This document shows, in pieces, positions 26,364-35,965 of a DNA stretch of 64,000 nucleotides. The first letter of the stretch is position 1. Each line of letters starts with the position of its first letter. The stretch covers positions 43,281 to 107,280 of the forward strand of contig JADFPG010000001.1 in NCBI GenBank assembly GCA_022562455.1. The letters run 5' to 3'. The notes beneath the pieces are model-generated. The model saw only the letters and a list, made by a program, of their open reading frames with translations. It had not been told where the DNA came from and searched no databases. A program made the translations under genes and the position numbers. This DNA comes from Fidelibacterota bacterium. Lineage in GTDB: Bacteria > Fidelibacterota > Marinisomatia > Marinisomatales > SCKK01.

Positions 26364-27389
26364 CTAATGATCCAAAGTCCGTGTTCTATCCATATCTTCT
26401 TTTAGCCGGATGACTTTGTCATAAATATTTTCGGGAATTATAGTTCCGCGGAAATGAGGATAAAAAGATTTTGTTAGATTTAACCATAATTGACGCTCTT
26501 CAGGAGATAACGAGTGGATTTTCAAACCGTGTTCTTCCATGACATTTATCGCCTTCTCAACCTCTGGGATAAGTTGTTGAGCTTTTTTTTCAGTCGCTGC
26601 GGCTATTTCTATAATAACCTTACGATGCTCTTCAGGAATCTTTTTCCACATCCTGTTGGTTATGATAATTGCACCAATCAAAGGTCCCCACTTTAAATCC
26701 AACATATAAGGAGCCAATCCAAACCACTGAAAAGAAAGAGCTACCATAGGTGTTGTTGAGAATGCATCTATCATACCTGTCTGTAATGAAGGAAGTAAAT
26801 CGACAGATGCCAGTGGAACGGGATGAAATCCAGCCTTTTTCCATAAATCCGCCCAACGATAATCACCCGCCCAAGTAAATAACTTTATATCAGCTAAATC
26901 TGAAGGTGTAACTATCGGCTCACGTGTAAACCAGTATGCCCACCCCACATCCGCCCAATTCAACAATTTGAAACCATTCTTTTCCAGGTCCTCTATCAAT
27001 TCAGGTAGGAGTTGTGTGCGAATTTCATCCAATTCTTTAAAAGAATCCACAAGCAGTGGAATATAAAAGACATTCATATTAGGGCTTATTTCAGTTAATC
27101 CCTCAATAGTTACCGCAGCAGCATGTAATTGACCAATCCGCATTTTCCGGATCATGTCTCTCTCATCCCCAGCTACTCCACCAGGATAAATTTTTAATAT
27201 TACTTCGCCATCGGTAGCTTCCCGCCATTCCTCCCCCATCTCAACCAAAAGTTCATACCAGGGAGATCCATCCGGTGCAAGGGTTGCCAATTTGATCTTA
27301 ATAGTTTTTCCGAGAAGATTGATGTTCGAGAATAGCAAGATCAGTATCAAGCATCTCCCAAAAGTCAACATATTAGAAAAAGAGGTCAT
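26364..27389 (-). CDS. dctP: TRAP transporter periplasmic substrate-binding protein (DctP/TatP)
   Basis: 341 residues. Signal peptide (about 1-28). The mature part begins KIKLATLAPDGSPWYELLVEMGEEW, standard for DctP proteins, with IYPGGVAGDERDMIRKMRIGQLHAA, LASVDLLPSLQTGMIDAF and ITNRMWKKIPEEHRKV. It captures an anionic ligand in the periplasm and hands it to the permease. ATG at 27389 has GGAG eight bases upstream and overlaps the TatT gene by 17 bases; an internal ATG at 27371 is an alternative. The close link with TatT suggests a TatT-TatP complex. Confidence 0.93.
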   Translation of the reverse strand: MTSFSNMLTFGRCLILILLFSNINLLGKTIKIKLATLAPDGSPWYELLVEMGEEWREATDGEVILKIYPGGVAGDERDMIRKMRIGQLHAAAVTIEGLTEISPNMNVFYIPLLVDSFKELDEIRTQLLPELIEDLEKNGFKLLNWADVGWAYWFTREPIVTPSDLADIKLFTWAGDYRWADLWKKAGFHPVPLASVDLLPSLQTGMIDAFSTTPMVALSFQWFGLAPYMLDLKWGPLIGAIIITNRMWKKIPEEHRKVIIEIAAATEKKAQQLIPEVEKAINVMEEHGLKIHSLSPEERQLWLNLTKSFYPHFRGTIIPENIYDKVIRLKEDMDRTRTLDH

Positions 27390-28338
27390 CTACTTGCTCC
27401 TTTAACCATTTAGCTCTGTCTTGTGCAATTGCATTAACCAACCGAAGAGAGGGGTAGGCATCAATATCTATTGATAGAGCTCGATCCAAATTGGAGATAA
27501 ATTCTTCTCTATTTTGTTTCAACACACAAATGTTTTCAGCGAACGAAACAAAAACCGAAGCTTTACTTCCTTTTGCCAGTTCTTCAGCTTGCTTAAAATA
27601 CTTTTTCGCAATTTCCAACGCATCCTTCCCCGCATTAGGTCTTACCAATGAATATGAAATCATCAGTTCGTGGATACTTCCGTTATCATATGAACCATTC
27701 AAAGCAAGTGCTCGTTCCAAAAAATATCCCACATGGGGAAGATCGATGACGACAGCCGGTTCTGACTTTGCGTTTGAGATAGCTCCGCCCCAGGCAGCCG
27801 CCGTCCAGTAAAGAAGTGGTACGTCCTCTCTTTTAACTTGTTTCAGCGTCTCTTCAGGATTTTTATAATATTGCCCTGTGAATCCCGGATATTTTACCTC
27901 CCAAGCTTTAAATGCATATCCTTTCGCCCTCTTAAAAAGATTGTGAGCTCGTTTTCGGAGTCGGACTGACTTTTGATAATCACCATTGAATATTCTTTCG
28001 GCATCCTGTTGAACAAATGCATAAGCATATAGGGTAAATCCCTGAACAGCAGATAGCAATAATTCCTCATTATCAGGAGATTGTTGAATAACTGCTTCCA
28101 TGATTTTCAAAGTTGCAGGTAAAGATTCCCTCACCAGTTCAAGATCGCCTTCCGTCATATACATATCACCAAGTCCTGACATAGAACCCATCATATAATT
28201 CAACAGATACTGTCTTGGAGAACATGCATTAAAAAATATCCCAATGATAAAAATTAGAGATAACCGATTTAATCGGCACCCACCCACCCATTGCCTGGGC
28301 GTATTAAAGAAACAATATACCTTTGTAAGCGACATCAT
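27373..28338 (-). CDS. tatT: TatT-like TPR lipoprotein of a TRAP transporter
   Basis: 321 residues. After a short N-terminal extension a lipoprotein signal ends at GIFFNAC. The mature protein is helical with cryptic TPR-like repeats: NYMMGSMSGLGDMYMTEGDLELVRESLPATLK, LLYWTAAAWGGAISNAK, DLPHVGYFLERALAL. These match TatT, the trimeric TPR protein that associates with TRAP substrate-binding proteins (described in Treponema pallidum as Tp0956-Tp0958). ATG at 28338 is used; a GTG precedes it and another ATG follows. TatT may create a hydrophobic tunnel, so lipid-like ligands are possible; that is inference. Confidence 0.88.
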   Translation of the reverse strand: MMSLTKVYCFFNTPRQWVGGCRLNRLSLIFIIGIFFNACSPRQYLLNYMMGSMSGLGDMYMTEGDLELVRESLPATLKIMEAVIQQSPDNEELLLSAVQGFTLYAYAFVQQDAERIFNGDYQKSVRLRKRAHNLFKRAKGYAFKAWEVKYPGFTGQYYKNPEETLKQVKREDVPLLYWTAAAWGGAISNAKSEPAVVIDLPHVGYFLERALALNGSYDNGSIHELMISYSLVRPNAGKDALEIAKKYFKQAEELAKGSKASVFVSFAENICVLKQNREEFISNLDRALSIDIDAYPSLRLVNAIAQDRAKWLKEQVDDLFF

Positions 28339-28420
28339 CACTTATGAATTTTACCATGCAATGAGATGAGAGTCAACTTACTCAACACTCTATCTCCTTG
28401 GTTTATTCATAAGCTTTCAG

Positions 28421-28452
28421 CATCCCGAAGTTTCGGGATGGAATCTACGAGC
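28421..28452. repeat. Short palindromic repeat remnant
   Basis: CATCCCGAAGTTTCGGGATG (28421-28440; nine paired bases and a two-base centre) followed by GAGCTGACGGA, a half copy of the AGCT-centred palindrome found in copies 3 and 7. It lies between tatT and glyA. Confidence 0.7.
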
Positions 28453-28551
28453 TGACGGAAACTGGTTTACTGAATGTTCGCGTTTATTCAATGTCGAGCA
28501 GGTCTTTTCATCCATAATTTATGGATTACATTTAACAGATGAATTAGGATG

Positions 28552-29871
28552 TCAAGTATAGTTTTTTGCTGTAATATTCTGTGATTGTGGATAAAGTGGA
28601 AATCGTTCACAGAGTTCCCTAACAGCAGATTTTACTGTGGAAATAACACTTTCATTTTTCGGATCGGAAATAATACGATTAATGAGTAACCCGATCTGAC
28701 GCATTTCTTCCACACCCATTCCTCTTGTCGTCAATGCAGGTGTCCCAATCCGAATCCCACTCGTGATAAACGGGCTTCTCTCATCAAAGGGTACCATATT
28801 CTTATTTACGGTAATTCCCGCTTTTTCTAATACTTTTTCCGCCACCTTCCCTGTTATTTTCTTATTAGATAAATCGATGAGAATAACATGTGTATCCGTA
28901 CCTCCAGAAACGAGGTGATAATCTTTTTCTAAAAGAGTTTGGGCAAGCGCCTCTGCATTGTCGATAATATTCTGGCAGTAAGTTTTAAAATCCGGATGTA
29001 AAGCTTCTTTAAATGCTACTGCCTTAGCAGCGATAATATGCATCAAAGGACCCCCTTGAATCCCCGGCATCACCATTGAATCAACAAGCTCAGATAACAT
29101 TTTGACCCTTCCGGATTTTGGCGCAACAACTCCCCAGGAATTTTCTTTGTCTTTCCCTATCAAAATCAGTCCACCCCTGGGACCACGAAGTGTTTTATGT
29201 GTGGTAGAAGTCACCACATCGCAATATAGCATGGGGCTTGGATGGAGACCCGTAGCAACCAATCCGGCCGGATGGGCAATATCTGCCATGAGGAATGCTC
29301 CAACATCGTCAGCAATTTCACGGAACTGTTCAAATTCTATAAATCGAGGGTAAGCGCTACCCCCACAAACAATCATTTTAGGACGAGTTTCCCGGGCTAA
29401 TGTTAAAAGTTTAGAAAAATTTACCCTTCCTGTTTTCTTTTCCACCTGATAGGAAACTATATTAAACAGCCTGCCTGAAAAATTCACCGGACTACCATGG
29501 GTTAGATGTCCCCCATGAGCCAGGTCGAGACCCATGATGGTATCTCCGGGTTTGAGGAATGTAAAATAGACAGCCATATTCGCCTGTGAACCCGAGTGCG
29601 GCTGAACATTGACATAGTCAGCCTTAAATAACTCCTTTGCTCTATCCCTAGCCAGGTTCTCAGCGACATCCACCCATTCGCATCCGCCATAATACCGCTT
29701 ACCGGGATACCCCTCTGCATATTTATTGGTCATAACACCACCAGCAGCTTCCAAAACTGCATTACTGACAAAATTCTCGGAAGCGATAAGTTCTAACGTG
29801 GTGTTTTCACGGACTATCTCGTTACGGATAGAATTGTATAATTCAGAATCATATTTTTTAAGGGTACTCAT
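28552..29871 (-). CDS. glyA: Serine hydroxymethyltransferase
   Basis: 439 residues, the usual bacterial length. The pyridoxal-phosphate Lys226 lies in [14 protein letters not shown]. Other family blocks are [36 protein letters not shown] and [12 protein letters not shown]. The enzyme interconverts serine and glycine with transfer of a one-carbon unit to tetrahydrofolate. AGGAG lies upstream of the ATG. It appears monocistronic, with repeat-containing gaps on both sides. Confidence 0.98.
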   Translation of the reverse strand: MSTLKKYDSELYNSIRNEIVRENTTLELIASENFVSNAVLEAAGGVMTNKYAEGYPGKRYYGGCEWVDVAENLARDRAKELFKADYVNVQPHSGSQANMAVYFTFLKPGDTIMGLDLAHGGHLTHGSPVNFSGRLFNIVSYQVEKKTGRVNFSKLLTLARETRPKMIVCGGSAYPRFIEFEQFREIADDVGAFLMADIAHPAGLVATGLHPSPMLYCDVVTSTTHKTLRGPRGGLILIGKDKENSWGVVAPKSGRVKMLSELVDSMVMPGIQGGPLMHIIAAKAVAFKEALHPDFKTYCQNIIDNAEALAQTLLEKDYHLVSGGTDTHVILIDLSNKKITGKVAEKVLEKAGITVNKNMVPFDERSPFITSGIRIGTPALTTRGMGVEEMRQIGLLINRIISDPKNESVISTVKSAVRELCERFPLYPQSQNITAKNYT

Positions 29872-29962
29872 TATTATTAAACTCCTATGTTGAAAACACC
29901 CCTATAAATAAGATATATCATAAAAATTACTTAATTACAGAAAGAAAACTGTTAAAAACATA

Positions 29963-30148
29963 GCTGCGATCCGCCCGTCAGCTGACGGATCCCTTTGGGA
30001 TAGGGTCTCTCCGTGGGAGTCTACAGGGGTCACGAAGGACTTCCACGGAGAGTCCATTGTGACCTTTGTGACCTATGACCCAGAGGGTCTCCTATGGAGG
30101 AGAAATTCCCTGCCTGACGGCCCGTCCGCCGGATGGCAGGCAGGCAAG
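29963..30148. repeat. Mosaic GC-rich palindromic repeat, copy 7 (longest)
   Basis: Upstream of glyA. It contains CCGTCAGCTGACGG (29973-29986), CTCTCCGTGGGAGTC, its inverted partner GACTTCCACGGAGAGTC, GTGACCTATGACCCAGAG through GGTCTCCTATGGAGG (30066-30099, the core also in copy 2), GAAATTCCCTGCCTG, and a terminal GCCGGATGGCAGGCAGGC. The internal duplications and inversions suggest stepwise assembly. The rest of 29872-30175 holds only the glyA leader. Confidence 0.85.
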
Positions 30149-30175
30149 CGATACAGTTAATTACACCATTACCCA

Positions 30176-31468
30176 TTACCAATCAGACTGTTTCGAGATT
30201 CCTTCTTTTACCCAGCTATAACAATCGCCACTTACTGAGATCTTTCCACCTCTTTTCAGTTCATCATCTAACATAAACCATTCACTTTTCCCAAAAATTA
30301 CATCATTATTTTCAAGCCACTTCCGATTACGCATCATGGATCTATATTTTTTCTCTTCAGCTTTCAAAAAATACTGATGGGCAAGGGCTGCCACTATTTT
30401 ATCATCGATGGAAGGATAGTCTTTCCTGCATTCCTGGAATGCCTTGTAATATACCAAACCTTTAATCCCATAGGTTTCTCCATTATCAGGTGCAATCCTG
30501 ATGGTTTTGTTCGCCCACTGAAGAGCATCGTTAAACCTTAAAATATCCAAGTCTATTTTTACAATCTCTAATGCAGTACGGAAATCTCTTGGATCACGCT
30601 CGAACAACTGTATGTAAGCGCCCACTGCTTCTTCAAGCTGGTCATTTTTATAATACGCCTGAGAAAGTTTTTTCAATACCAATTTTATAGTAACGGGTGA
30701 ACTGGTGGTTGTCGAGCGCGCAATCCTACTCAAGTGTTTTATAGCTTCATGATATTCACCGACGTTCATAAGCTTATCACACAGGTCAAGTACAAAGGAA
30801 ACATTTCCCGGATCATCCTCCACCCTTTTACGGAAAATATCAAGAGGATCTTTGCCGATTTTTTCAAACACCGTTACAAGATCACCTTGTGCGTTCAAGT
30901 TATTAGGTTCGATTTCCAATATCTTTTCCAAAATATAAATCTGATCCTCGTATCTACCCACAGTATAATACAACTCGCTCAACCGTTTTAAGGGTTCTGT
31001 ATCATCGGGAATCAGTTCAATGATTCTCTCATATTCACGAATCTCTTTTTCTTTATCTCCCAATCGTTTATAAGCATAGGCAAGTCGCTGGTGTAGAAAA
31101 AGGTTGTCGGGTAGACGTTTCAACCCTTGTAACAATACATACTCAGAACTATCAAATTTTCCCAGATATTCATACCCGACAGCCCAATATTGAAATACTT
31201 CCTCTTCTTGTCCTCTATCGCAACCGAGATCAACTACCTCTTTATAAACCCTTACTGTGTTTTCCCAATCCTTATTTTTATAATATTCTGCTGCGCTACT
31301 TAACAACCGTGGACATCTGATCTTGCGCAAAGAATCCAACCTTGACTGTGCAATTGCATCTTCAGATTCTGTTGTGGAAGGAGGCGGTGCACACGAAGAT
31401 GAATGAAACAGTGCAACCACAATAGTTACTGTAAATAATGCCGTAAATAGTTGTTTATGAAAATTCAT
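30176..31468 (-). CDS. TPR-repeat lipoprotein
   Basis: 430 residues. A lipoprotein signal ends LFHSSSC (Cys near residue 26), followed by TPR units from about residue 50 to 340. Examples are NKDWENTVRVYKEVV, PDNLFLHQRLAYAYKRLG, PDDTEPLKRLSELYYTVGRYE and PNNLNAQGDLVTVFEKIG. The C-terminal 80 residues lack TPRs (SIDDKIVAALAHQYFLKAEEKKY). It is probably a periplasmic scaffold on the outer or inner membrane; no partner is certain. ATG at 31468 has AAGGAG at six bases, lying inside the end of the preceding barrel gene, so translation is likely coupled. Confidence 0.88.
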   Translation of the reverse strand: MNFHKQLFTALFTVTIVVALFHSSSCAPPPSTTESEDAIAQSRLDSLRKIRCPRLLSSAAEYYKNKDWENTVRVYKEVVDLGCDRGQEEEVFQYWAVGYEYLGKFDSSEYVLLQGLKRLPDNLFLHQRLAYAYKRLGDKEKEIREYERIIELIPDDTEPLKRLSELYYTVGRYEDQIYILEKILEIEPNNLNAQGDLVTVFEKIGKDPLDIFRKRVEDDPGNVSFVLDLCDKLMNVGEYHEAIKHLSRIARSTTTSSPVTIKLVLKKLSQAYYKNDQLEEAVGAYIQLFERDPRDFRTALEIVKIDLDILRFNDALQWANKTIRIAPDNGETYGIKGLVYYKAFQECRKDYPSIDDKIVAALAHQYFLKAEEKKYRSMMRNRKWLENNDVIFGKSEWFMLDDELKRGGKISVSGDCYSWVKEGISKQSDW

Positions 31469-31469
31469 A

Positions 31470-32753
31470 CTATCTCCTTTTTCCTTTAACCAACCAAATA
31501 TCACCGAGAGATAACCCAATAGTAACCTCCCTAACAAATTCTGGATCACCAGTTAAAAATCCATCCTTTTTAGAAAATCGAAAACCAATATCAATCTGAT
31601 TTTGAAACAGTCCAAAAGGAATCCCAATTCCGAAACCTATTCCATTTTGAATCAGGGGTTTCTGGCGGCTCGAAATGTAATGTTGATGCCGAAAAATTCC
31701 AATGCGATAGTGTAATCTCTGAGTCAATTGTCGAGAACCTTGTTTTGCCTCTCTGAGTAAACTCATACTAATTCGATTTCCATTATACAGATTGGTTGAA
31801 ACTGAATTAAGGAATTCTCCCGATTCCTTTGAAAATATTCGACTTAAAAATTCAAAACCGATAATGGTTTTTCCCCCCATTTTATACGTCATTCCACCCG
31901 ATACCGTAACCGGAAAAGGGAAATTTCGATGTGTCAGGGTCTTTTCTTCTACATTCTCCAAATAGGGTAGTTCACTACCTGAATGAATATTATCAAGGTT
32001 TAAATCCATGAAGGGTGGACGATCTGTTTCCTTGAGGAATTTGGATCCAACCGGCAGTTGGAATAAAGCATACATCATTAGATTGTGCTGATCAAATAGG
32101 GATCGAGATGAAAAATATAACGACAATAATTTTATATTGAATTCAAAGCGCCTTTGGTAGACAACAGGTGGAACTGTCTCAGGGTTATCCTCAAATAGTC
32201 TACTTGAAGTAAATTCATTAAATGTACCAAAAAGAAAATCCAGTTGTAGAGCAAGTGTATTTTCGGGGCTGAATCTCCAGGAAAATGCCGAATAGAATGA
32301 ACTGATACCTCCTGTTCCTTCAATGCTTTTGGTCAGAAGCAAAGAATCGTTATCAAAAACGATAGACTGATCTTTATTACTCTCGATATGAAATTTTCTT
32401 CGGGTAAGGGGTTTTATGCCCAGTCCAAAAGAATATTTATTTTTTATTGGGACTATAAAAACTGCGTTACTTAATATGCCGAAACCGGCCAAATAATTTT
32501 CTTCCTCATAGCGAATTTCACCTGTATTGTAGTGAACCGACAATAAAGCAAATTTAAGTTCCGACCAAGTAGTTGGATTTGCTATTGAAAAACGAGAATT
32601 ATGACTCGGTAGCAATCCTGTATTACCAAGTGCAAATCCCGCCGCATCAGTATGATCAAAAAATAATCCATACAAACCGGTATTATGGGGTGATTGGGCA
32701 GGTGATGTACCCAAATAGAAAAGGAGAATGAAAGAAAATCTAAGGGACTTCAT
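31470..32753 (-). CDS. Putative outer-membrane beta-barrel protein
   Basis: 427 residues. Signal peptide (about 1-19, ending SPAQS), then a PorV/FadL-like opening (GFALGNTGLLPSHNSRFSIANPTTWSEL) and many amphipathic strands with aromatic girdles, ending in IGLSLGDIWLVKGKRR. No specific transporter motif was recognised. Its start overlaps the end of the upstream lipoprotein gene by 14 bases and its stop is followed one base later by the TPR lipoprotein ATG, so the three products form an operon and perhaps an envelope complex. Confidence 0.8.
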   Translation of the reverse strand: MKSLRFSFILLFYLGTSPAQSPHNTGLYGLFFDHTDAAGFALGNTGLLPSHNSRFSIANPTTWSELKFALLSVHYNTGEIRYEEENYLAGFGILSNAVFIVPIKNKYSFGLGIKPLTRRKFHIESNKDQSIVFDNDSLLLTKSIEGTGGISSFYSAFSWRFSPENTLALQLDFLFGTFNEFTSSRLFEDNPETVPPVVYQRRFEFNIKLLSLYFSSRSLFDQHNLMMYALFQLPVGSKFLKETDRPPFMDLNLDNIHSGSELPYLENVEEKTLTHRNFPFPVTVSGGMTYKMGGKTIIGFEFLSRIFSKESGEFLNSVSTNLYNGNRISMSLLREAKQGSRQLTQRLHYRIGIFRHQHYISSRQKPLIQNGIGFGIGIPFGLFQNQIDIGFRFSKKDGFLTGDPEFVREVTIGLSLGDIWLVKGKRR

Positions 32754-33957
32754 ACAGAACCTCTAATCTTGGCGGATAATCGGACTGTTGTGTAAAGAAG
32801 CTCAAATAGTCATATACTGAACCGGAATTGGTTGCAAGTAGTTTGAACCCAAGATTCTCAAACCGATCTACAATTAACGCCTGTATAATATTTTTTACAT
32901 TTATTTTGAATATCGAGTCGTCAAGTGAGGATACATTTGATCTCATGTCTGACGATGCCCCGTGAAAAATGTTATCTTCATCAAATATATCAAATATATT
33001 ACCCCAGTTCACATCAGTAGAATCCGTTAAAGCAAATAATTGTATCTCAAAATCGTTTTCAGTTAAAAAATTACTTTCTGCACTATCCGGAGTAAATTCG
33101 ATATGTGCCTTTATCACAACCGCATCCCTTGGTATTTTTAACGAATCAAAATTTATGGAAACCAATGATCTAAAACCGGCGCCTACAGAAACATATGCTC
33201 TTGTAGAATCAAAATTTTCAACGTTCAGTTCAGGAGGAATAATTAGGGAAATATCCGACATCATTAATATTGTTTTAGATGTATCCTTTGATGTGTCCGG
33301 ATCAATATGATAGAAAACCTCGATGAATGGAGATTGATTCGAACTTTCACGTGAATAAAAAGTGATTAATTCAGTTGGGAATTCCTCAACTAACTTTAAG
33401 ATAAAAAGCGAATCCGGATTTGATGTATCAGCCCATGCAATAATCCTGGATGTATCAATATCAAACTTTAAAAATTGATTAAACAACGTGTCTTCCGTGA
33501 TCGAAACCTCCGGTAACTTTGGATATTCGGCCGGAATCCAATCAATATTTGTATGGTTTGTACTATTTTCTGAGTAACCAGAATCAACTTCTATAAACCC
33601 CAGTTCAAAAAACGAGTTGACGTCAATACTGTCTTTTGCCAATGAATCAAAAGTAATGCGAAAATAAGCGCTGTCTACAGTCACAAGTGAGTCATTTAAA
33701 AAGTCTAAGTTCCCTGGTTTCAATAAAATAAAAGGGATTTCAAACTGGCCAATTGAACCCACATTAAGTCTGTTCATTCCTCCTAATTGAGGCGGAACTT
33801 GATATGAGATTATTTGAAAGTCCGTGGTACTGGTATCATGTGGTGTAAGAAAACTGTCAGTTAGATTTTCTGTAGTAAAGATATCTTCTTCACAAGAAAA
33901 AGTAACAACAGCTACAAAGACTGCAATTAAAATGACAAGAATATTCTTACTGGACAT
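32740..33957 (-). CDS. Large lipoprotein, possibly DUF4270-like
   Basis: 405 residues. A lipoprotein signal with lipidation Cys22 (VVTFSC) is followed by CEEDIF. The mature part is strand-rich with many Asp, Ser and Phe, containing two similar halves each with a predicted jelly-roll-like layout (SLVTVDSAYFRITFDSL; IPRDAVVIKAHIEFTPDS). C-terminal SDYPPRLEVLYEVP resembles DNRLRE-type carbohydrate-binding or DUF4270 modules of FCB bacteria. In Bacteroidota a DUF4270 lipoprotein is often encoded near a short glycogen-synthase-like protein, as is the case here (gene at 34001). This assignment is from memory of family context and is tentative. Confidence 0.75.
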   Translation of the reverse strand: MSSKNILVILIAVFVAVVTFSCEEDIFTTENLTDSFLTPHDTSTTDFQIISYQVPPQLGGMNRLNVGSIGQFEIPFILLKPGNLDFLNDSLVTVDSAYFRITFDSLAKDSIDVNSFFELGFIEVDSGYSENSTNHTNIDWIPAEYPKLPEVSITEDTLFNQFLKFDIDTSRIIAWADTSNPDSLFILKLVEEFPTELITFYSRESSNQSPFIEVFYHIDPDTSKDTSKTILMMSDISLIIPPELNVENFDSTRAYVSVGAGFRSLVSINFDSLKIPRDAVVIKAHIEFTPDSAESNFLTENDFEIQLFALTDSTDVNWGNIFDIFDEDNIFHGASSDMRSNVSSLDDSIFKINVKNIIQALIVDRFENLGFKLLATNSGSVYDYLSFFTQQSDYPPRLEVLYEVP

Positions 33958-34000
33958 TCTCTAATTCCGGGATTCCTTTTTTTGAATATTTATAAAGAAA

Positions 34001-34846
34001 TTAAACGAAGGTATCTTGGAGAAGTTCGTATATCTTATCTGCAACATCGTGATACCCAGAGACCGAATCCTCACTAATATTTACAGTTTCCAGCTTGTTT
34101 TTTATATTAGAATAAGATTTTTTAAAGTCGGAGTGTTGTGCCAATTCTTTGCTCATTGCAGAATTTGAGTCATCTATTGTGATGATAAGGTCTGCAAATT
34201 CACTCGCCACAACCAAAGAATTTACGGTGTCCCCTTCCTGATTTAAATGGTCAGGAATAGTAACTCCTAACTTTTCGTAAGTTGCTTTCGAGACCTTTGC
34301 ATAATCTTCTAATGAATGAATGAGTAGAACTGTTTTAATATCCTTGTAAAATTTATCATTCATATACAGCGATTTATAAAGGATGGGGACAAAAGCAGAT
34401 TGCCAGTTATTACATAGAATTATATCAGGGCTCCAGAAGAGGTGGGTCAGCATATTCAGAGCAGTTTTACCAAAGAATCCATAACGATCATCGTTATCAG
34501 AAAAGGGTCGCCCATTGCGGGATTTGTACAGCAGAGGATTCAATGGTTGAAACCATACCGGATGTTCCATGAAATATACTTGTACTCGGGTTTTAGGAAT
34601 AAATGCAGATTTTGCCGAAGCCATGATTATCTCATTATCAAACTCACATTCAATTTCTCGAAGACGAATTACTTCCCTGAGAATATATTTTCTCTCGCTG
34701 ATAAAGCCATATTTGGGCGCTGTCAATCTAATATCGCATCCGTGTTCCTGTATGCGAATAGGTACATGTTTAGAGAAGTGAGCTAAGGTTCCGGTTTCTG
34801 CGAAGGGTATTATTTCAGAAGTTAAAAAATAGATTTTCATCGCCAT
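34001..34846 (-). CDS. Stand-alone glycogen-synthase N-terminal-like (GT5) protein, degenerate
   Basis: 281 residues, corresponding only to the N-terminal Rossmann domain of GT5 glycogen/starch synthases (normally about 480 residues). It starts KIYFLTSEIIPFAETGTLAHFSKHVP, where active enzymes have KTGGL. Here Lys is replaced by Glu17 and the second Gly by Thr, so ADP-glucose binding as in glycogen synthase is unlikely. WFQPLNP, DIILCNNWQSAFVPILYK and LLIHSLEDYA keep the fold. No C-terminal catalytic domain follows. Short GT5-like proteins of this size occur in Bacteroidota; their job is unknown. Confidence 0.82.
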   Translation of the reverse strand: MAMKIYFLTSEIIPFAETGTLAHFSKHVPIRIQEHGCDIRLTAPKYGFISERKYILREVIRLREIECEFDNEIIMASAKSAFIPKTRVQVYFMEHPVWFQPLNPLLYKSRNGRPFSDNDDRYGFFGKTALNMLTHLFWSPDIILCNNWQSAFVPILYKSLYMNDKFYKDIKTVLLIHSLEDYAKVSKATYEKLGVTIPDHLNQEGDTVNSLVVASEFADLIITIDDSNSAMSKELAQHSDFKKSYSNIKNKLETVNISEDSVSGYHDVADKIYELLQDTFV

Positions 34847-34884
34847 ATTGAATTTGTCCTTATGTTATATTTATTTGAAAATGT

Positions 34885-35736
34885 TTAAAGTTGGCGAAGA
34901 TATTGCTGCGCTTTGGTGTAATATTCACTATTGGGATAATATTCGAGTAATTTTTGAAATTCGGTAGTTGCTCTTTCTTTGTTTCCGATACTACGGTAAC
35001 ATAGTCCGAGTTTTAACTGAGCATCATCTAATTTATCTGAACTTGAAAATTTCAGTACTTTTTCGAATTCTAATATAGCCCGCTTATAATTTTTCAAAGA
35101 ATAATAACATTCCCCAAGCCAATATTGACTGTTGTCTGCAAGCATGTGCTTAGAATCCATAATTACTAATTCTGAAAATCCCTCAATCGCATTCTGGAAT
35201 TCACTATTTTTATAAAAACTGAGAGCGTCAATATATTTTCGTCTATAATCTTCACTACTGATTCGCTTCGATTCCACGTCAGATAGATCCGACCGGAGCG
35301 CATACAGTTCATTGAAACTCCTTGTCATAGATGTAATTTTATTCTCCATCATCACTAATTGTGTAAGTACTTCAAAATTAGTGCTATCTGAATAGGCCGC
35401 TTTATCTTCTAATAATTTGATTTTATTCTGGATTATATTGATTCGATTAATTATCATAATCGTAACGCTATCAGACTGTGATTTGGATTTAACAAGAGTC
35501 TCCATACCCATTTTAAAATCGGGTAATACAATACCTACAACTTGATTTAACTGTGCCTCAAGTTCAGCAATTCTCGTTGCTTGTTGCCCTAATTGACGCT
35601 TTAAGTTGCTGGCTTCGGAAGAATTTTGGTCAGACTGTGAAGTTCTTCGCTGCTGAGTTGCTGCAACCGCAGAAGAAACCATACCAATAAATAATATGGA
35701 AATAATCCAGCTAATAAAGATCGGATATCGTTTCAT
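34885..35736 (-). CDS. cpoB: CpoB/YbgF-like coiled-coil TPR protein
   Basis: 283 residues. Signal peptide (about 1-25), a heptad-rich coiled coil (about 42-70, SNLKRQLGQQATRIAELEAQL), and a helical middle. Three C-terminal TPRs (about 168-283) include YRRKYIDALSFYKNSEFQNAIEGF and DDAQLKLGLCYRSIGNKERATTEFQKLL. This is the architecture of CpoB (YbgF), which coordinates Tol-Pal envelope constriction with peptidoglycan synthesis. No tol or pal gene is nearby, but the rod-shape operon lies just upstream. Confidence 0.85.
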   Translation of the reverse strand: MKRYPIFISWIISILFIGMVSSAVAATQQRRTSQSDQNSSEASNLKRQLGQQATRIAELEAQLNQVVGIVLPDFKMGMETLVKSKSQSDSVTIMIINRINIIQNKIKLLEDKAAYSDSTNFEVLTQLVMMENKITSMTRSFNELYALRSDLSDVESKRISSEDYRRKYIDALSFYKNSEFQNAIEGFSELVIMDSKHMLADNSQYWLGECYYSLKNYKRAILEFEKVLKFSSSDKLDDAQLKLGLCYRSIGNKERATTEFQKLLEYYPNSEYYTKAQQYLRQL

Positions 35737-35965
35737 AATAGAGGAATTTGTAATTGATTGTTGAATAAGTGTTTAATCAAAGGTGTACGAATTTACAGCC
35801 ACCTTGATAGTTATTCAACTGATTTTACCTAAACCGGACATCCCTTTATCAGTAGCGGTAGTCACTTAGAATTCAAACATTCCAAATTCAGAGACAAATT
35901 CCAGTAATGTACTGAAACACCTTAAATTAAAATATTCAATTACGATAATTTTATTTTTCAACATA

